Shown piece after piece: positions 5,634 through 6,603 of a stretch of DNA of 6,603 nt. The stretch comes from SVQP01 sp045658965. GTDB taxonomy: Bacteria; Bacillota; Clostridia; Oscillospirales; CAG-272. The notes beneath the pieces were generated by a model. The model searched no databases and had not been told where the DNA came from. It was given only the letters and a program-made list of their open reading frames with translations. How positions within the stretch are numbered: position 1 is the first letter of the stretch; the number at the start of each line of letters is the position of its first letter. The DNA lies in assembly GCA_045658965.1 (NCBI GenBank), contig JAZOVZ010000021.1, forward strand, positions 1-6,603, given 5' to 3'. The position numbers and the translations under genes are program-made.

Positions 5634-5646
5634 TGAGGTGATCCCT

Positions 5647-6303
5647 TTGAAACGTGCAATCAAAAACGCAATCCCGTTGGCACTCTGGCTGCTGCTTGCC
5701 ACGTCGGGCGGGTGCATGGATGCCTATTCCTACCTGTTCCGCGAGCAGGTGTTTGCCAATGCCCAGACGGGTAATATCCTGCTTTTGGGCGTGAATTTGT
5801 CCACGGGTAATTTTGCGGTCTGCTTCCGCTATTTCTGCCCCATTCTTGCCTTTGTGTTGGGCATCGTGCTGGCGTATCTGATCTGCCGCCTTGCGGGCAA
5901 GCACGTGCGTACGGCAAAGCTGCTGGTGGTGGGCGGTGAAATACTTGTGCTGTTTGCGGTGGCGTTCATGCCGCAGCGCGTCAACGTGATCGCCAACGCC
6001 ATGATCTCGCTTGCCTGCGGCATGCAGCTGGAATGCTTTGGCGAGTTTATGGGCAGACGCGCGGCGACCACCATGTGCATCGGAAACTTGCGCAGTATGG
6101 TACATAACGCCATGGATTTCGCCTTTGGCAAAGACAAGGTGCATGGCAAAAACGCCGTGTTCTTTGCGGTGACCATTCTGTTTTTCACGCTGGGTGCCGT
6201 GGTCGGCAATTTGTTCGTGCAAGGTCTTGGCGCGTACGCCATTTGGGGCAGCTGCGCGATCTTACTTGTCTGCCTTGGACTGATCGGTGTCAAAACCGAA
6301 TAA
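5647..6303 (+). CDS. YoaK/DUF1275 family integral membrane protein
   Basis: A protein of 218 residues. The TTG at 5647 is preferred as start because GAGG (5635-5638) lies 8 bases upstream; an in-frame GTG at 5638 overlaps that site. DUF1275 hallmarks are present: GGCMDAYSYLF (21-31) and FANAQTGNILLLG (36-48). Six hydrophobic helices are predicted at about 8-24, 62-83, 91-108, 112-130, 167-189 and 194-214, with a mainly basic loop between. The biochemical role of the family is unknown. It follows the dehydrogenase by 13 bases and ends at the operon terminator, so it is probably co-transcribed. Transport or membrane handling of the pathway's substrate or product is a reasonable guess, but nothing in the sequence proves it. 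Confidence 0.87.
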   Translation: MKRAIKNAIPLALWLLLATSGGCMDAYSYLFREQVFANAQTGNILLLGVNLSTGNFAVCFRYFCPILAFVLGIVLAYLICRLAGKHVRTAKLLVVGGEILVLFAVAFMPQRVNVIANAMISLACGMQLECFGEFMGRRAATTMCIGNLRSMVHNAMDFAFGKDKVHGKNAVFFAVTILFFTLGAVVGNLFVQGLGAYAIWGSCAILLVCLGLIGVKTE

Positions 6304-6350
6304 AAAGAAACGCTCTCGCATAGAGCTGCGGAATTAGCGGCAAATAAAGT

Positions 6351-6382
6351 AAAGCAGAAGTCTTTGTAGGCTTCTGCTTTTT
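6351..6382 (+). terminator. Rho-independent terminator of the three-gene operon
   Basis: A perfect 10-bp stem (AAAGCAGAAG at 6351-6360 with CTTCTGCTTT at 6371-6380) with a 10-base loop continues into a T run (6378-6382). It lies 47 bases after the last stop codon. Confidence 0.9.
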
Positions 6383-6452
6383 ATTATGGAGATATTACGC
6401 GCATAAACCGTTTGTATTCGCATGCTCCCCCCTGCGCTTGGAACAAGCCTGC

Positions 6453-6486
6453 GCCAGCCTTCCCCCCTCCCGGAGGGGGGCTTTGC
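6453..6486 (-). repeat. Further copy of the GC-rich CAAAGCC palindromic repeat
   Basis: A perfect 9-bp stem (CCCCCCTCC at 6462-6470 with GGAGGGGGG at 6472-6480) is followed by CTTTGCCAG. Read on the minus strand it is GCAAAGCCCCCCTCC..., then GGAGGGGGGAAGG, the same design as the ends of the 3056-3327 segment. A weaker hairpin, GCTTG/CAAGC, lies at 6436-6448. No gene is visible between 6383 and 6603. Confidence 0.5.
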
Positions 6487-6546
6487 CAGTTGTTCGCCCA
6501 TTCATTTTCAAGTTGTCCGCTGAAATATCGGTTTTCACGCAGATTT

Positions 6547-6572
6547 CGGTAAATCTAGTTACCGTTGACGGT
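6547..6572. repeat. Overlapping short inverted repeats near the right edge
   Basis: CGGTAA (6547-6552) pairs with TTACCG (6559-6564), and ACCGT (6561-6565) can instead pair with ACGGT (6568-6572). The two pairings are mutually exclusive. The start of any downstream gene is outside the window, so this may be part of its control region. Confidence 0.3.
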
Positions 6573-6603
6573 CGAGTTTCGGTTTAGAAAAGCGCGATGC
6601 TAC

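Noticed and set aside
5320..6222. 300-residue open frame on the minus strand
   Set aside because: It runs antisense to the dehydrogenase and YoaK genes, is His/Arg-rich without recognisable domains, and has no ribosome site; it is a by-product of GC-rich codons.

Overview
The window looks like chromosomal DNA from a low-to-mid G+C Gram-positive bacterium of the class Clostridia, probably an anaerobic gut-type lineage. This rests on strong AGGAGG-type ribosome binding sites, canonical TTGACN-17-TATAAT promoters, U-tailed hairpin terminators, a DUF11 repeat protein, a membrane-anchored XRE regulator and GC-rich palindromic intergenic repeats. It is an inference from sequence style; no marker gene fixes the taxonomy.

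Left part (1-540): the end of an arsenic-resistance-type operon. The last codons of a probable small thioredoxin-like (redox-active disulfide) protein overlap the start of a thioredoxin-type arsenate reductase (ArsC), followed by a clear terminator. Next (about 540-1016) is a gene-free stretch with five diverged copies of an 18-base motif that can fold like a tRNA T-arm. Beyond it, on the minus strand, lies a complete tRNA-Gln(UUG) with its own consensus promoter and terminator.

Middle (1190-3016): a plus-strand gene for a two-domain DUF11 protein without a signal peptide, closed by a strong terminator, faces a minus-strand gene for a regulator with an N-terminal XRE DNA-binding domain and four predicted membrane helices. 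The regulator has its own promoter and a leader of about 85 bases. About 480 bases without a gene follow, filled with GC-rich palindromic repeats, including a 272-bp segment bounded by inverted repeats.

Right part (3436-6382): one apparent three-gene operon from a near-consensus promoter. Its genes encode a cytosolic beta-propeller-like protein of unknown function, a sn-glycerol-1-phosphate dehydrogenase family enzyme (EgsA/AraM type) with all metal ligands visible, and a six-helix YoaK/DUF1275 membrane protein. Spacings are 4 and 13 bases, and a terminator closes the unit. A perfect 6-bp inverted repeat between the -10 box and the ribosome binding site of the first gene is a candidate operator. 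The grouping suggests a joint role in a phosphorylated polyol or glycerol-1-phosphate pathway, but the substrate and the roles of the outer two proteins are not shown by the sequence. The last 220 bases hold another palindromic repeat and short inverted repeats, with no gene.
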